From Bacteroidota bacterium (GTDB lineage Bacteria; Bacteroidota; Bacteroidia; Bacteroidales; JAAUTT01), in the NCBI GenBank assembly GCA_023429135.1, contig JAEYWD010000092.1, positions 1 through 64,000 of the forward strand: 64,000 bases of DNA, read 5' to 3'. How positions within the stretch are numbered: the first letter of the stretch is position 1; every line of letters begins with the position of its first letter. The notes below the pieces were generated by a model that was not told the origin of the DNA, did no database searches, and was given only the letters and a program-made list of their open reading frames with translations. Below are positions 50,751-60,595 of the stretch, piece after piece. The translations under genes were made by a program, and so were the position numbers.

Positions 50751-53309
50751 TTGTTATACCTTCTCAAAAATCTAAAATTATTTAAAATATCAGTGCTTAA
50801 TTTATTAACAAATATCCACTCACAAAGATCACTGTTATTACGTTTTATTTCTATCATAACAGTTTTTATTTTTTTGTTCAGCAGTGTTTTGGCTGATCAA
50901 AAGAAAATTGGAAAAAACGATTCAAACACTGTCAGAAAGCAACTTTTAAGAGGTGAGAAACTTCTTGAAAAATCTCCTGCTGAAGCATTGTCAATTGCTG
51001 AAGATATTATGAATTCTCTGGAAGACAAAACTAAACCTGAATATTACAAAGCTTTGTATCTAAAGGCTTGGGCGAACTCTTATCTCGAGAATTTTAAACT
51101 AGCTTTAACCGATTTCAAAGTTTGCCTGTCATCCAATTATTTTACCAATGATACAACGTTACTTTCAGAATTAAATTTTGGTATTGCAAGGTGCTACGAT
51201 AACTTATCCGATGTTGTCCATGCCGTTCAGTATTACAAGGAAGCATTAATTCTGTACCAGGCAGGAAGTAATATTTATGGTCAGGCTAAAGTGCTGCAGA
51301 ATATTGGAATTATTGAATCGGACCGCCGAAAGGATAGTCTTGCCATGAATTATTATCTGAAGGCCCTGGAACTTTATAAACTTGTTGACGACAAAGCCAA
51401 ACAAGCGGCTGTGCTTCAGAATATCGGAGTGATTTACTCCAACCAGGAAAATTATCCCAAAACTATAGAGTACTATAAAAATGCGCTGAAACTATTTATC
51501 AGCCTTAAAAATATCGAAGGAATAGCGTCTGTGGAAAACAACCTTGGCTTGGCTTACGAACGTGAACTTAGATTCGATGAGGCGCTGAAGCATTATCAAA
51601 ATTCTCTGAAAAATTTCGAAAAACTAAACTCCAGAATTGGGTTGGCTTATATTCACGATAACCTGGCATCGCTTTACAGGAGGTTGAAGCGACCTGATAT
51701 TGCTGTAAAACACTATAATAACAGCCTGCAGTATGCCGATTCGGTAGGAGTACTTGATTTCATAGGGTTTGTTAATTCGGAACTTGCATCTTTGTACGAG
51801 GAAACCGGAAATTTCGAGAAATCACTCCATCACCTTAAAATTGCTGAGCAAATTGAAGACTCACTGATAAACGACGAAACCAGGAAGAAACTCACAGAGG
51901 CCGAGACTTTTTTTCAGGGAGAACTGAAGGATATCGACATTCAGAAAAAGGAATTTCAGCTTAAAGCGCAACATCGCGAAAAATTATCATATCTGGCAGG
52001 AATGGGATTGCTCTTTTTAATGTTGGGAGGGTTAATATGGGCCTACCGTAAAAAGATTGCTGCTGAAAATAATCTGAAAAAGCATCAGGAACTGCTGGAG
52101 GAAGAAGTTCAGCAACGTACCAATGAGCTAAGAGTAGAAATATTCGAACGCCAGGCTGCTGAAGAAGCAGATAAGCTTAAAACAGCTTTTCTTGCCAACA
52201 TGTCGCATGAGATCCGTACGCCCATGAATGCTATTCTTGCTTTTTCAAACTTTCTTAAAGATCCAGAAATTTCAGGAGCTCAGCGGAATGAATATGTGAA
52301 ATACATCAACTCCTGCAGCAAAAGTCTGCTACATCTTATCGACGATATTCTGGATACCGCAAAAATTGAAGCAAAACAATTAAAGATTCATATATCCCAA
52401 TGTTATGTGAATTCCATTTTGAATGAATTAAATGTATACTTTCAGAATCACATAAAATGTCAGGAAGGCGATATTAGCCTCCATCTGAAAACCGATTGTG
52501 TTACCCGCAATTATTCTGTTTTGACGGATGGTGTGCGGTTGCGCCAGGTATTTACTAACCTTCTGGATAATGCCTTTAAATTTACCGAAAAAGGTACCAT
52601 AGAGTTTGGATTTACTATTCACGATGACTTTTTGGAATTTTATGTAAGCGATACAGGATGCGGTATCCCCAAAGATAAAGCAGAGTTGGTTTTTAAACGT
52701 TTCGGGCAGGTAAATAATGGTTCTCATAAAGTTTACAAAGGCACTGGTCTGGGTTTGTCCATTTCCAGAAACCTTGTGGAATTATTGGGTGGAAAAATGT
52801 GGTTGGAGTCAGTCGAAAATAAAGGTTCGTGCTTTTATTTTACCATCCCTTCCCATTCTCTTAAAATAACCGATTTACTTGAAAAGGTTACTGAAGATAA
52901 CTCAAATGTTATAAAAACTTCAAATTGGCAGAATTTCAACTTACTGGTAGCTGAGGACGATGATCTGAATTACAAACTGATCCAGATCGCTTTGAGTAAA
53001 TCGAATATTAATATCATCAGGGCTAAAAACGGGGAAGAGGTTTTAAACCTTTTGCCCGGGAAAAACATTCAAATAGTATTAATGGACATTCAAATGCCTG
53101 TTCTGGATGGCTATGAGACTACACGCCGCCTAAAAATACTGGATCCTGATATTTTCGTTATTGCACAAACCGCATTTGCCATGGCCGACGATAAAGAAAA
53201 ATGCATACAGGCTGGTTGCGACGATTATATTTCCAAACCAATAGACATTGAAGAACTTTACAAAAAACTGACCTTCTTTTTAGAGAGAGTTCATTTAAGA
53301 ACTAATTGA
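50751..53309 (+). CDS. TPR hybrid sensor histidine kinase with C-terminal receiver
   Basis: After a membrane or signal segment (LLLRFISIITVFIFLFSSVLA) come about seven TPR units (residues 70-380), a second membrane helix (YLAGMGLLFLMLGGLIWAY, about 415-433), a coiled coil, a histidine kinase with His486 (SHEIRTP), an ATPase domain (DNAFKFTEKG, GTGLGLSIS) and a receiver with Asp779 (LMDIQMPVLDG). There is no ATG before the signal segment: the start is TTG at 50751, just after an in-frame TAA, or GTG at 50793. It has no adjacent output regulator. Its 3' end overlaps the convergent gene by 8 bp. Confidence 0.88.
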   Translation: MLYLLKNLKLFKISVLNLLTNIHSQRSLLLRFISIITVFIFLFSSVLADQKKIGKNDSNTVRKQLLRGEKLLEKSPAEALSIAEDIMNSLEDKTKPEYYKALYLKAWANSYLENFKLALTDFKVCLSSNYFTNDTTLLSELNFGIARCYDNLSDVVHAVQYYKEALILYQAGSNIYGQAKVLQNIGIIESDRRKDSLAMNYYLKALELYKLVDDKAKQAAVLQNIGVIYSNQENYPKTIEYYKNALKLFISLKNIEGIASVENNLGLAYERELRFDEALKHYQNSLKNFEKLNSRIGLAYIHDNLASLYRRLKRPDIAVKHYNNSLQYADSVGVLDFIGFVNSELASLYEETGNFEKSLHHLKIAEQIEDSLINDETRKKLTEAETFFQGELKDIDIQKKEFQLKAQHREKLSYLAGMGLLFLMLGGLIWAYRKKIAAENNLKKHQELLEEEVQQRTNELRVEIFERQAAEEADKLKTAFLANMSHEIRTPMNAILAFSNFLKDPEISGAQRNEYVKYINSCSKSLLHLIDDILDTAKIEAKQLKIHISQCYVNSILNELNVYFQNHIKCQEGDISLHLKTDCVTRNYSVLTDGVRLRQVFTNLLDNAFKFTEKGTIEFGFTIHDDFLEFYVSDTGCGIPKDKAELVFKRFGQVNNGSHKVYKGTGLGLSISRNLVELLGGKMWLESVENKGSCFYFTIPSHSLKITDLLEKVTEDNSNVIKTSNWQNFNLLVAEDDDLNYKLIQIALSKSNINIIRAKNGEEVLNLLPGKNIQIVLMDIQMPVLDGYETTRRLKILDPDIFVIAQTAFAMADDKEKCIQAGCDDYISKPIDIEELYKKLTFFLERVHLRTN

Positions 53310-54132
53310 ATAATCCCAAAAGAATCATCCCTGAGTTAATTTTATTGGTACTGTAATCGAGTTCCGAACCCATTAGACTGTGCGGAATCGAAAATATCAC
53401 CAATGTCATTATGCAGGCAATTATCACTGGAACGGGACGATCTTTTTTCCTTGTGGCAAAATAAGCCCAAACCCAGAAAAGGAATGCAAACAGGGTTTTG
53501 TTGTCGGTAAGGTCGAAACCGAAAGGAATGCCTGTCCAGTATTCGTTGAAAGCAAATTTTTGCATCAGAGGTCCAAATACAAATCCACCGATCAGCATGG
53601 TAAAAAATGCCCAGGTAACATATTTTCTGTAGTTTTCTTTTTTAAGAATAGCATACAATCCGCTAAGGGTGGAGAAAAACATAGCCATAAATATTAGCAG
53701 CACATGGGGTATTATTATATAGGCAGGAACATCTCCACGGAAGCGAATTACAACAGGTTCATTTTTGGCCAGGTAAAACTTTTTATCTTCTTTCATAAGC
53801 TCCACATAATACTGAAGCTTACCTGCAGGAGCCTGGTGAGGCAAAATTCCGCATATTTCGTTACGATATTGGGTGAGTCGTACTTTGGTGTATTCGTCGT
53901 TGGTTTTATAACGCTTATAATAGAGAAATCCTGAGACTTCTTTATCGTCAATGGCAATTTCTATCAAACAATCTCTGTCTCCCGCGTGTGTACGTATCAG
54001 CTTTATTTTATAATCTTCTTCTCCAATCTCAACATTGAAGGTTTTAGGGTAAGTAGGTCCTGTTTTTCGTTGGTAAATAGCAGCAGCAATTGTAATTACA
54101 AAGGCTATAATCCAGATAAAAACTTTCTTCAT
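53302..54132 (-). CDS. Integral membrane protein of unknown function
   Basis: The 276-residue protein has an N-terminal helix, a periplasmic domain of about 110 residues rich in strands and charge (NVEIGEEDYKIKLIRTHAGDRDCLIEIAIDD), and then four to five helices (IIIPHVLLIFMAMFF, WAFFTMLIGGFVFGPLM, LFAFLFWVWAYFAT and others). I do not recognise the family. It ends four bases from the M28 peptidase stop on the same strand and is convergent with the TPR kinase (8-bp overlap). Confidence 0.65.
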   Translation of the reverse strand: MKKVFIWIIAFVITIAAAIYQRKTGPTYPKTFNVEIGEEDYKIKLIRTHAGDRDCLIEIAIDDKEVSGFLYYKRYKTNDEYTKVRLTQYRNEICGILPHQAPAGKLQYYVELMKEDKKFYLAKNEPVVIRFRGDVPAYIIIPHVLLIFMAMFFSTLSGLYAILKKENYRKYVTWAFFTMLIGGFVFGPLMQKFAFNEYWTGIPFGFDLTDNKTLFAFLFWVWAYFATRKKDRPVPVIIACIMTLVIFSIPHSLMGSELDYSTNKINSGMILLGLFN

Positions 54133-54135
54133 AGT

Positions 54136-55908
54136 TTATAATTGAATAATGAGTAGTTCTTTTTTGTTGTTTCGTATTACCTCTACATTAACATTTTGGC
54201 CGGTCTTTAATTGCGACAGCCGCACCATGTAATCCTGAATGTTTTTAACGGGTTTTCCATCTACGGAAGTAATAATATCACCTTTTTGCATTCCTCCGTT
54301 ATAGGCTGGTTTTCCTTTAGTAACAAATTCCACAAGTAAGCCATTTTCCACGGTTCCGTTAACATCGGGCATTATGCCAAGTGTAACCCTAAAACGGCGG
54401 CTTGTTCCGGTACCTTGCTGCGGACCGGCTTCCTGAAAAGTAAGCATAGAATTGTTAAACGCTAATTCGCTCAACAAATCGGAGGTAAATTCTGCCACTT
54501 TTTCCATTCCTTCGAAATTAATTTTATCACGATCGTCCGATGGAGTATGATAATCGGTGTGAGCTCCTGTAGTGATAAAAAATACAGGTATATTTTTACC
54601 ATAAAACGCTGCATGATCCGATGGGCCATATCCTTCAGGAGCCATGCGGAGATTGAATTTATATTTTTCGTTAATCCGGGTAATCATCGGTACTGCTTCC
54701 TTGGATGTTCCTGTTCCGTTTACCTGGAGCATGGTGTCTTCTTTCAAACGGCCAACCATATCGAGGTTTATCATTGCTTTTATCGATTTTGGCTTTATCG
54801 GCGCATGTTCGGTGAAATATTTCGAGCCCAGAATTCCCATTTCTTCAGCACCAAAAGCAACAAATACAAGGTTATGTTTTAGTTTTTCTTTTTCCTGTTG
54901 AAATTTAGCAGCCATCTCAAGCAATACGGTAACACCGGAGGCATTGTCATCGGCGCCATTGTGAACAGCTATAGTATCCTGAATTCGGGAAGAAGATCCC
55001 GTTCCTCCCATGCCAAGGTGATCGTAATGTGCTCCTATAACAACATAGCTTTTAATTTTCGAAGTATCGGCAGCATAAACGTAACCGACAACATTACTGG
55101 TAGTAGCTTTAATTTTTACAATATCGGACGAAAGGTTGATTTTTGATTTCAAAACTATTGAAGATGGTTTGAATTCGCTCTGAAATTTAATTTCATATTC
55201 ATCAATATTTTTATCTCCCAGAATTCTGTTAGCCACTTCTCGTTTAACCTGTATTACCGGAATTCCGGCAGAGCTTTCTCTAAGATTCATCAGAGGAAAT
55301 TTTTCTGTAGGATCGAATTTGTCTCCCGATATAAAAATTACAGCAGAAGCTCCTTTGTCGCGTGCGTTTATGGCTTTTACTATGTCATCGGAGTAGGGAT
55401 CGAAAATTGTCTGGTATTTGGACGATTCCGGTGCCCCTCTTAGAAGCATTAGAATTTTTCCTTTAACATCCAGCCCGGCATAGTCGGTCCATTGAAAAGT
55501 ATCGTTTTTAATATCAAATCCATAACCGGCAAAAACTACATCTCCTTCCACTTTTCCATTAGCCGAAAAGGGAAAAGGAGCGAAATCGGATTTTAATTTA
55601 AGCTTTTTGCCATCAACAGTCAAAGTATTCTTTTTTCCTAATTCCTGACGGGTTAGAACCTCAAAATTCTGGAATCCGTTTTTATTATAAAGACTCAATC
55701 CAGCATTTTTAAAAGAAGATGCGATGTAACCGGCTGCCATCTTATCTCCTTTGGTTCCGGGAAAACGACCTGACAGCGAGTCGGAGGCAAGATAGTATAA
55801 CTGGGTTTTAAGATCGTTTAAGGTAATATCTGCCGATAATTTCTTTTGAGCACTTAAGTTTGTTAGAGATAAAAGCAGGATGGATGAAATCAAAAATCTT
55901 ACATGCAT
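54136..55908 (-). CDS. Secreted M28 metallopeptidase with PA and PDZ domains
   Basis: The 590-residue protein has a signal peptide (MHVRFLISSILLLSLTNLSAQ), an inserted PA domain (about 115-235), the M28 catalytic domain with zinc ligands in GAHYDH (His294), NGADDNASG (Asp320), GAEEMG (Glu355-356), NLDMVG (Asp383) and SDHAAF (His432), and a C-terminal PDZ domain (NGLLVEFVTKGKPAYNGGMQKGDIITSVDGKPV). It should be a zinc aminopeptidase of the periplasm. The gene for the membrane protein follows after three bases. Confidence 0.9.
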   Translation of the reverse strand: MHVRFLISSILLLSLTNLSAQKKLSADITLNDLKTQLYYLASDSLSGRFPGTKGDKMAAGYIASSFKNAGLSLYNKNGFQNFEVLTRQELGKKNTLTVDGKKLKLKSDFAPFPFSANGKVEGDVVFAGYGFDIKNDTFQWTDYAGLDVKGKILMLLRGAPESSKYQTIFDPYSDDIVKAINARDKGASAVIFISGDKFDPTEKFPLMNLRESSAGIPVIQVKREVANRILGDKNIDEYEIKFQSEFKPSSIVLKSKINLSSDIVKIKATTSNVVGYVYAADTSKIKSYVVIGAHYDHLGMGGTGSSSRIQDTIAVHNGADDNASGVTVLLEMAAKFQQEKEKLKHNLVFVAFGAEEMGILGSKYFTEHAPIKPKSIKAMINLDMVGRLKEDTMLQVNGTGTSKEAVPMITRINEKYKFNLRMAPEGYGPSDHAAFYGKNIPVFFITTGAHTDYHTPSDDRDKINFEGMEKVAEFTSDLLSELAFNNSMLTFQEAGPQQGTGTSRRFRVTLGIMPDVNGTVENGLLVEFVTKGKPAYNGGMQKGDIITSVDGKPVKNIQDYMVRLSQLKTGQNVNVEVIRNNKKELLIIQL

Positions 55909-56359
55909 AATTTTTATATTTTATTCCGACATTATTTAAATAATGCTTTATAAACAAAATAAATGATGTCGGGATCAAAAAGTCAGACATTTTTTTGGAA
56001 AAACCCAAGTTCTCACAAATATAAAAATCTAAATATCAAATTAAGAAAAAACCTAGAAAATTAATTAGCAAGAGCTCTAAGAGGTCATGAATGAAGGCGA
56101 CAGGTTTTTGGATAATTTTTACAATCAGAAACGGGCGATATTACCGATTGTATAAATGCTGTCAATAATAATCTCTTAAATTAAAAATACTGAAATTAAG
56201 ATGATTATGTGTTTTGCCGATGAATGCTGAGATTTTTTATCTAACAAAATTAATTTATTTCAGAACCCGATTGACTCTTGTCTCGTATTTAATTGCTGAG
56301 TAAAGAATATTGCGTAATTTTATTATATTTGATACAGTAACCAGAGAAACCTTAAAAAA
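55909..56359. other. Divergent intergenic region
   Basis: These 451 bases separate the divergent M28 and YD-repeat genes. I see the likely -7 element of the right-hand gene (TATATTTG, 56324-56331) and nothing else that I can support: no repeat element, no small gene with a convincing frame. Confidence 0.5.
56324..56331 (+). promoter_or_regulatory. -7 promoter element of the YD-repeat gene
   Basis: TATATTTG matches TAnnTTTG exactly and lies 29 bases before the ATG. Confidence 0.45.
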
Positions 56360-57319
56360 ATGAAGAATTATTTATTGTTCACCTTGATTTTGATTTGTTC
56401 GGTTGGCGTGAATGGACAAGATAATCTTGAAAAAAAAGAAAAAGCGAGGATGGCTTCAAATAAGATCAAAAAGCAAACCCAATGGGCTTATGATTATGTT
56501 GATGGCAAGCCTTCTTCCAAAGGCTATATAAGCGTGGTGACCACATACGATAGAAGCGGAAATGCTACTGAGGTTGTAAACTATAAGGTTGATGGCAAAA
56601 TCACATCTATTCTCAATTATACTTACGACGCAAAAGGGAATAAAACTTCATTTACGCGTTATCAGGGTAACCGCGAAAAGCTCACATACAGCCAGAAAAT
56701 AGTTTACGATACCAGAAGCAATAAAATGACTGAAACTGGCTTTGATGGTGCGAGCAATTTCAAAAATACTTTTAAATACGAGAATGATAAACTTGTTGAA
56801 ATTCGTTATACAACCGATAATATTCTTACTGAAAAAAGAATTTTCACATACTCTGGTGCTAATACCGAGATAGCTATTGTTGGTCCCGATGGTAAACCTC
56901 TTGCCAAGGAACTCAATATCTACGATTCCCGCAAAAATCTTATCGAGGAATCCCGCTTGGCCGATCGCGATGTTACTCAAAAAATGCAGTATCAATACGA
57001 TCCTCAAAACCAGGTTGTAGAAGAAACCAAACATCGGTACGGCAATTTTTCTTACAAGAAAAAATATACCTACGACAATTCCGGAAATCTTCTCAAAGTT
57101 GAGGATGTAAAAACTGATGGTAAAACGGTTATTCTGAATAATTACACTTATGATTCAATGGGTAACATTTTGGAAGAAAAATGGAGGAAAGAAAATTCTA
57201 CCGATGATTCCTACAAAAAATACACATATAACGAAAAAGGCTTGTATACTGAGATGGACTGCTATTTCGCGTCGTACAAGTTCAACGTTTTGTATAAATT
57301 TACCTACGAAACTTATTAA
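56360..57319 (+). CDS. Secreted YD/RHS-like repeat protein
   Basis: After a signal peptide (MKNYLLFTLILICSVGVNGQ) the 319-residue protein is made of about ten repeats of 20-25 residues with the form YDxxGNxxxxxxYxxDGK: TYDRSGNATEVVNYKVDGK, YTYDAKGNKTSFTRY, YDNSGNLLKVEDVKTDGK and others. This is the YD-repeat pattern of RHS and teneurin shells, but at this size there is no toxin domain and no RHS core. It is likely a free periplasmic or surface protein. Confidence 0.8.
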   Translation: MKNYLLFTLILICSVGVNGQDNLEKKEKARMASNKIKKQTQWAYDYVDGKPSSKGYISVVTTYDRSGNATEVVNYKVDGKITSILNYTYDAKGNKTSFTRYQGNREKLTYSQKIVYDTRSNKMTETGFDGASNFKNTFKYENDKLVEIRYTTDNILTEKRIFTYSGANTEIAIVGPDGKPLAKELNIYDSRKNLIEESRLADRDVTQKMQYQYDPQNQVVEETKHRYGNFSYKKKYTYDNSGNLLKVEDVKTDGKTVILNNYTYDSMGNILEEKWRKENSTDDSYKKYTYNEKGLYTEMDCYFASYKFNVLYKFTYETY

Positions 57320-57349
57320 CATTTCAGTGTTGGTTACTGTTTAGTACTT

Positions 57350-57379
57350 TCAAAAATCAGAATATTTTCAGATTTTTGA
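57350..57379 (+). terminator. Possible terminator between the YD-repeat and PLP enzyme genes
   Basis: TCAAAAATC and GATTTTTGA form a nine-base perfect stem around a twelve-base loop, followed by CTCTTTTATTTTTG. It lies 31 bp after the YD gene and overlaps the promoter region of the next gene. Confidence 0.4.
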
Positions 57380-57385
57380 CTCTTT

Positions 57386-57393
57386 TATTTTTG
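57386..57393 (+). promoter_or_regulatory. -7 promoter element of the PLP enzyme gene
   Basis: TATTTTTG matches TAnnTTTG exactly and lies 17 bases before the ATG. The short leader leaves no space for a SAM riboswitch. Confidence 0.4.
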
Positions 57394-57409
57394 TACATAA
57401 CAGTAATTC

Positions 57410-58564
57410 ATGAAAAAAGAAACAGCTTCCGTTCGATCAGGCGATTCGTTATATCAAAACAAGCTTCATAGCCGCGATGTTGTAACTCCTATCCACCTTT
57501 CGAGTACGCATACCCGCGATGAGATTGATAAGCCCGGACCTTTTGAGTATATACGCAGCGAAAATCCCACCCGCAATGCTTTGGAATATCAACTTGCCAA
57601 ACTGGAAAATGCTGGTTTTGCAATTGCTTTTTCGTCGGGTCAGGCTGCCGAAACAGCTTTAATGCTTGCTTTGTTAAAGCCAGGAGATGAGGTTATTTCG
57701 TTTAACGATCTGTATGGAGGCACAAAACGGTTAATCGACAAGGTTTTCGGCAAGTTTAATATTACCGGTAATTATATCGACCTCCGAAACCCTGAAAATT
57801 TAAAGGCTGCAATTAAACCTAACACCCGTATGGTGTGGGTTGAAACTCCTACCAATCCTATGATGTTTCTTGCTGATATCGAAGAAATTTCAAAGATAGC
57901 GCACGAACACAATTTAATTGTAGTAGTTGACAATACTTTTCTTACGCCCTATTTTCAGAATCCGTTAAACCTGGGAGCCGATATTGTACTTCACAGCGGT
58001 ACGAAATATATCGGCGGGCACAGCGATGTTTTATGCGGAGCTGTAATGCTGAACAACGAAGAACTTTATCAGCAGATAAAATTTATTCACACCTCAACCG
58101 GAGGAGTGCAGGCTCCTTTTGATTCTTATCTGGCAATGCGTGGAATCAAGACTCTTGCCGTTAGGATGCAGGCGCACCAGAAAAATGCACTTGCTTTGGC
58201 CGAATTTATCGAGAGGCATCCAAAGATCTCCAAAGTTAATTACCCTGGTTTACCCAGTCATCCGCAGCACAAGCTTGCAAAAAAGCAAACCAGTGGTTTT
58301 GGAGGTATGATTTCATTTGAAATTAAAGGTGGAGAAAATGCGGTTCGAAAATTATTTGCAAACCTGAAACTCTACTTGTTGGCTGAAAGTTTAGGGGGAG
58401 TTGAAACTTTGATTGAACATCCCAAGACAATGACTCATGTTTCCATGACCAAGGAAGAACAGGAGGCAGCCGGTATTACAGAGTCGTTAATCAGGTTGTC
58501 TGTCGGTATTGAAAACGTTGATGACCTGATTGAAGATATGGAACAGGCGCTTGAATTGGTGTAG
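57410..58564 (+). CDS. Cystathionine gamma-synthase / gamma-lyase family PLP enzyme
   Basis: The 384-residue protein belongs to the Cys/Met metabolism PLP family. The cofactor lysine is Lys199 (LHSGTKYIGGHSD), the phosphate and partner-subunit stretch is Y47-I-R49-SENPT, and FSSGQAAETALML and ETPTNPMM are clear. The family contains cystathionine gamma-synthase, gamma-lyase, methionine gamma-lyase and O-acetylhomoserine sulfhydrylase, and these cannot be told apart safely by eye. It is a single gene. Confidence 0.88.
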   Translation: MKKETASVRSGDSLYQNKLHSRDVVTPIHLSSTHTRDEIDKPGPFEYIRSENPTRNALEYQLAKLENAGFAIAFSSGQAAETALMLALLKPGDEVISFNDLYGGTKRLIDKVFGKFNITGNYIDLRNPENLKAAIKPNTRMVWVETPTNPMMFLADIEEISKIAHEHNLIVVVDNTFLTPYFQNPLNLGADIVLHSGTKYIGGHSDVLCGAVMLNNEELYQQIKFIHTSTGGVQAPFDSYLAMRGIKTLAVRMQAHQKNALALAEFIERHPKISKVNYPGLPSHPQHKLAKKQTSGFGGMISFEIKGGENAVRKLFANLKLYLLAESLGGVETLIEHPKTMTHVSMTKEEQEAAGITESLIRLSVGIENVDDLIEDMEQALELV

Positions 58565-58639
58565 AGAGAAATACTATAATGATTTATTGCTTACTTAACG
58601 CGAGTTCGTACTTAGGGTATTTCCAATACATGAAAAATA

Positions 58640-58784
58640 AGATAATAAGGTTTAATGATATTTGCAATCATTTGTACTAAGGTCAAAATACAATTTAGAA
58701 ATAAGGTTTTCAAAAAAGAACCTTATTTTCATTTCTGCTAACCTTAGTAGGAAAGCATACAAAGCCATTTTAACCTTATTATCT
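58640..58784. repeat. Triple-nested inverted repeat
   Basis: Three pairs of arms lie one inside the next: AGATAATAAGGTT (58640-58652) with its inverse at 58772-58784; TACTAAGGT (58675-58683) with 58741-58749; and AAATAAGGTT (58699-58708) with 58719-58728. All are exact. AAGGT or its inverse occurs in each arm. It lies between two convergent genes and may end both transcripts, but the design is more complex than a terminator. Confidence 0.65.
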
Positions 58785-58807
58785 AAATACCTACATCGAA
58801 CTCATGG

Positions 58808-60568
58808 TTACTTATGTATAGCTTCCAGAGACCAAACCAGGTATACCAAAGGTGAATTCCAGTTTATTGCAATTTCGTTTGAAGCATACGATTCTGTGAC
58901 ATCAACAAACGCCTCATCGGCAACCGAGGATGGATATTCGCATTTATCCTGTTTTCCAGGGTTTGGTCCGCCAGAGAGGAAACCAGGAACAGGTTCCAGT
59001 ATTTCATCTGCCCCTGACGGTCTGTGGTGTATAAACATAGGCGTTTTAAAGCCATACCCTGTAACATACGAGAAGCCTGTTGCATTGCGACCCAAAATAT
59101 AATCGAGGGTGTGAATGGCTCCGGTTAAATATTTGCGGTCGTTGCTGACTCTAAAGGCTTCAATAAGAACTATACCCTGATTGGCTGCTACAGCATTGCT
59201 TCCCCAAACAAAATTGCGTGCATCTTTGCACATAGGAGTTGAGTAGGCGTTCTTTTCTGAATCTTTTATCAGTTCATCCGCCATACCTATCAGGTTTTTC
59301 TTCAGATTTACAATGTCGTTTTTTGCTATAGCTGTTAAGCTCTTCTCAAAACGCAACAATGTGTAGTAACCCAAAAGACGTACATTGCCCCACGAGGGAA
59401 CTGGCATACTATTATCAGGAAATAGATTCACTGCTTTGTAATAACTGTCTTTAAGGGTGGTGACATATAATTCGGAAGCTGCCCAGATAAACTCATCTTT
59501 TACATCTCCATCACCATATTCGCCTGTAAATACTTCTGGTTTGAATTTTTTATTCATCTCATTTTGTCTGTATAAAACACCAGGGTTAGCGATAGCCCAA
59601 TTCCAGGCTTTTTCCGAAGCTTTCAAACAGGAATCGGCTAAACCGGGCAGTTCTTTAGGGAACTTTTTAAATATGCGTGAGGACTGAGCCATTACAGCGG
59701 CAAAATCCAGCGCTGCGGCTGTGCTTTTTTGAACTACATAACGCGGAGCTTTGGCATCAGATGGCATTACAAATCCGTCAAAGTTGGGATTTGTAAGTTT
59801 ATGATGCACACCTCCGTCGTTGGGATCCTGCATGGTTAGCATCCAACGCAGGTTCCACAAAAGTTCATCCAGAATATCGGGTAGAATATTTGAACTTTCA
59901 GGGATATTGAGAGTTAATTGTTTACAATAATCCGGATACTCTTCGAAAAGCGAGAACATGGTCCCCATGGTTATACCGGAGTTAACAATATATTTATTGT
60001 AATCGCCGGCATCGTACCACCCTTTGGTACTGGATATTGTAGTTTCTTCTGGCCGTTGAGGTGTTGCAGCCGATGGGTGAATCAATACTTTATCGTCGGG
60101 GTGCCCTGCCGGCCGGCTCCATTTGCCTGCATACTTATAAGGAAGAGGTGTTGATAACCGCTGAAAGTAGAATGATTTCATTGATCCTTTGGCTAGTTCT
60201 CCATGAACGCCGGCCTTTATTTCGAATTGGTATGAATAACCAATATCGGGAATATAAACCACGTAAGTACCAGGTTTATTAAATTGCGAAAAATCGGCAA
60301 TGCGGGTTACTGAAGGAGAATAATCCGATTTATGCGGACCGCTTAATTCACCGGTAAACAGTATTTCGGTGAGATCAGGAGAGGCAATCATAAACTTGCT
60401 GTCGATATCTTTTGTCAGAACCGCAATTTTGGTGCTGTTGGGATAGAAACCAATCTGATTAAGCCGAATAGCGGTAGATAGATGCTGAGCGGAAACGCCT
60501 GAGCAGTAACCCAGTATTAGAGCATAAATTGCTAAATAAAAAAGGCGTGTTAGTTTACTTTTAATCAT
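58808..60568 (-). CDS. GH9 family endoglucanase-like enzyme with N-terminal Ig domain
   Basis: After a signal peptide comes the CelD-type Ig domain (residues 28-118: AIRLNQIGFYPNSTKIAVL ... YSYQFEIKAG) and the (alpha/alpha)6 GH9 domain. The catalytic pair is intact: base region WYDAGDYNKY (Asp186, Asp189) and general acid Glu565 (YASNEIAINWNSPLV). The 586-residue length is normal. GH9 enzymes cut beta-1,4-glucan in cellulose, mixed-linkage glucan or xyloglucan. It follows the GH31 gene on the same strand with an inverted-repeat element between them. Confidence 0.92.
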   Translation of the reverse strand: MIKSKLTRLFYLAIYALILGYCSGVSAQHLSTAIRLNQIGFYPNSTKIAVLTKDIDSKFMIASPDLTEILFTGELSGPHKSDYSPSVTRIADFSQFNKPGTYVVYIPDIGYSYQFEIKAGVHGELAKGSMKSFYFQRLSTPLPYKYAGKWSRPAGHPDDKVLIHPSAATPQRPEETTISSTKGWYDAGDYNKYIVNSGITMGTMFSLFEEYPDYCKQLTLNIPESSNILPDILDELLWNLRWMLTMQDPNDGGVHHKLTNPNFDGFVMPSDAKAPRYVVQKSTAAALDFAAVMAQSSRIFKKFPKELPGLADSCLKASEKAWNWAIANPGVLYRQNEMNKKFKPEVFTGEYGDGDVKDEFIWAASELYVTTLKDSYYKAVNLFPDNSMPVPSWGNVRLLGYYTLLRFEKSLTAIAKNDIVNLKKNLIGMADELIKDSEKNAYSTPMCKDARNFVWGSNAVAANQGIVLIEAFRVSNDRKYLTGAIHTLDYILGRNATGFSYVTGYGFKTPMFIHHRPSGADEILEPVPGFLSGGPNPGKQDKCEYPSSVADEAFVDVTESYASNEIAINWNSPLVYLVWSLEAIHK

Positions 60569-60595
60569 AAAAATAGTGTTAATTGGGTGGTAAAG

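Noticed and set aside
57320..57409. SAM riboswitch before the PLP enzyme gene
   Set aside because: The gap is 90 bases with a promoter 17 bases before the start, leaving no space for an aptamer.
58662..59102. 146-codon open frame on the plus strand
   Set aside because: It overlaps the strongly supported GH9 gene and the nested palindrome, and its product is without any known motif.
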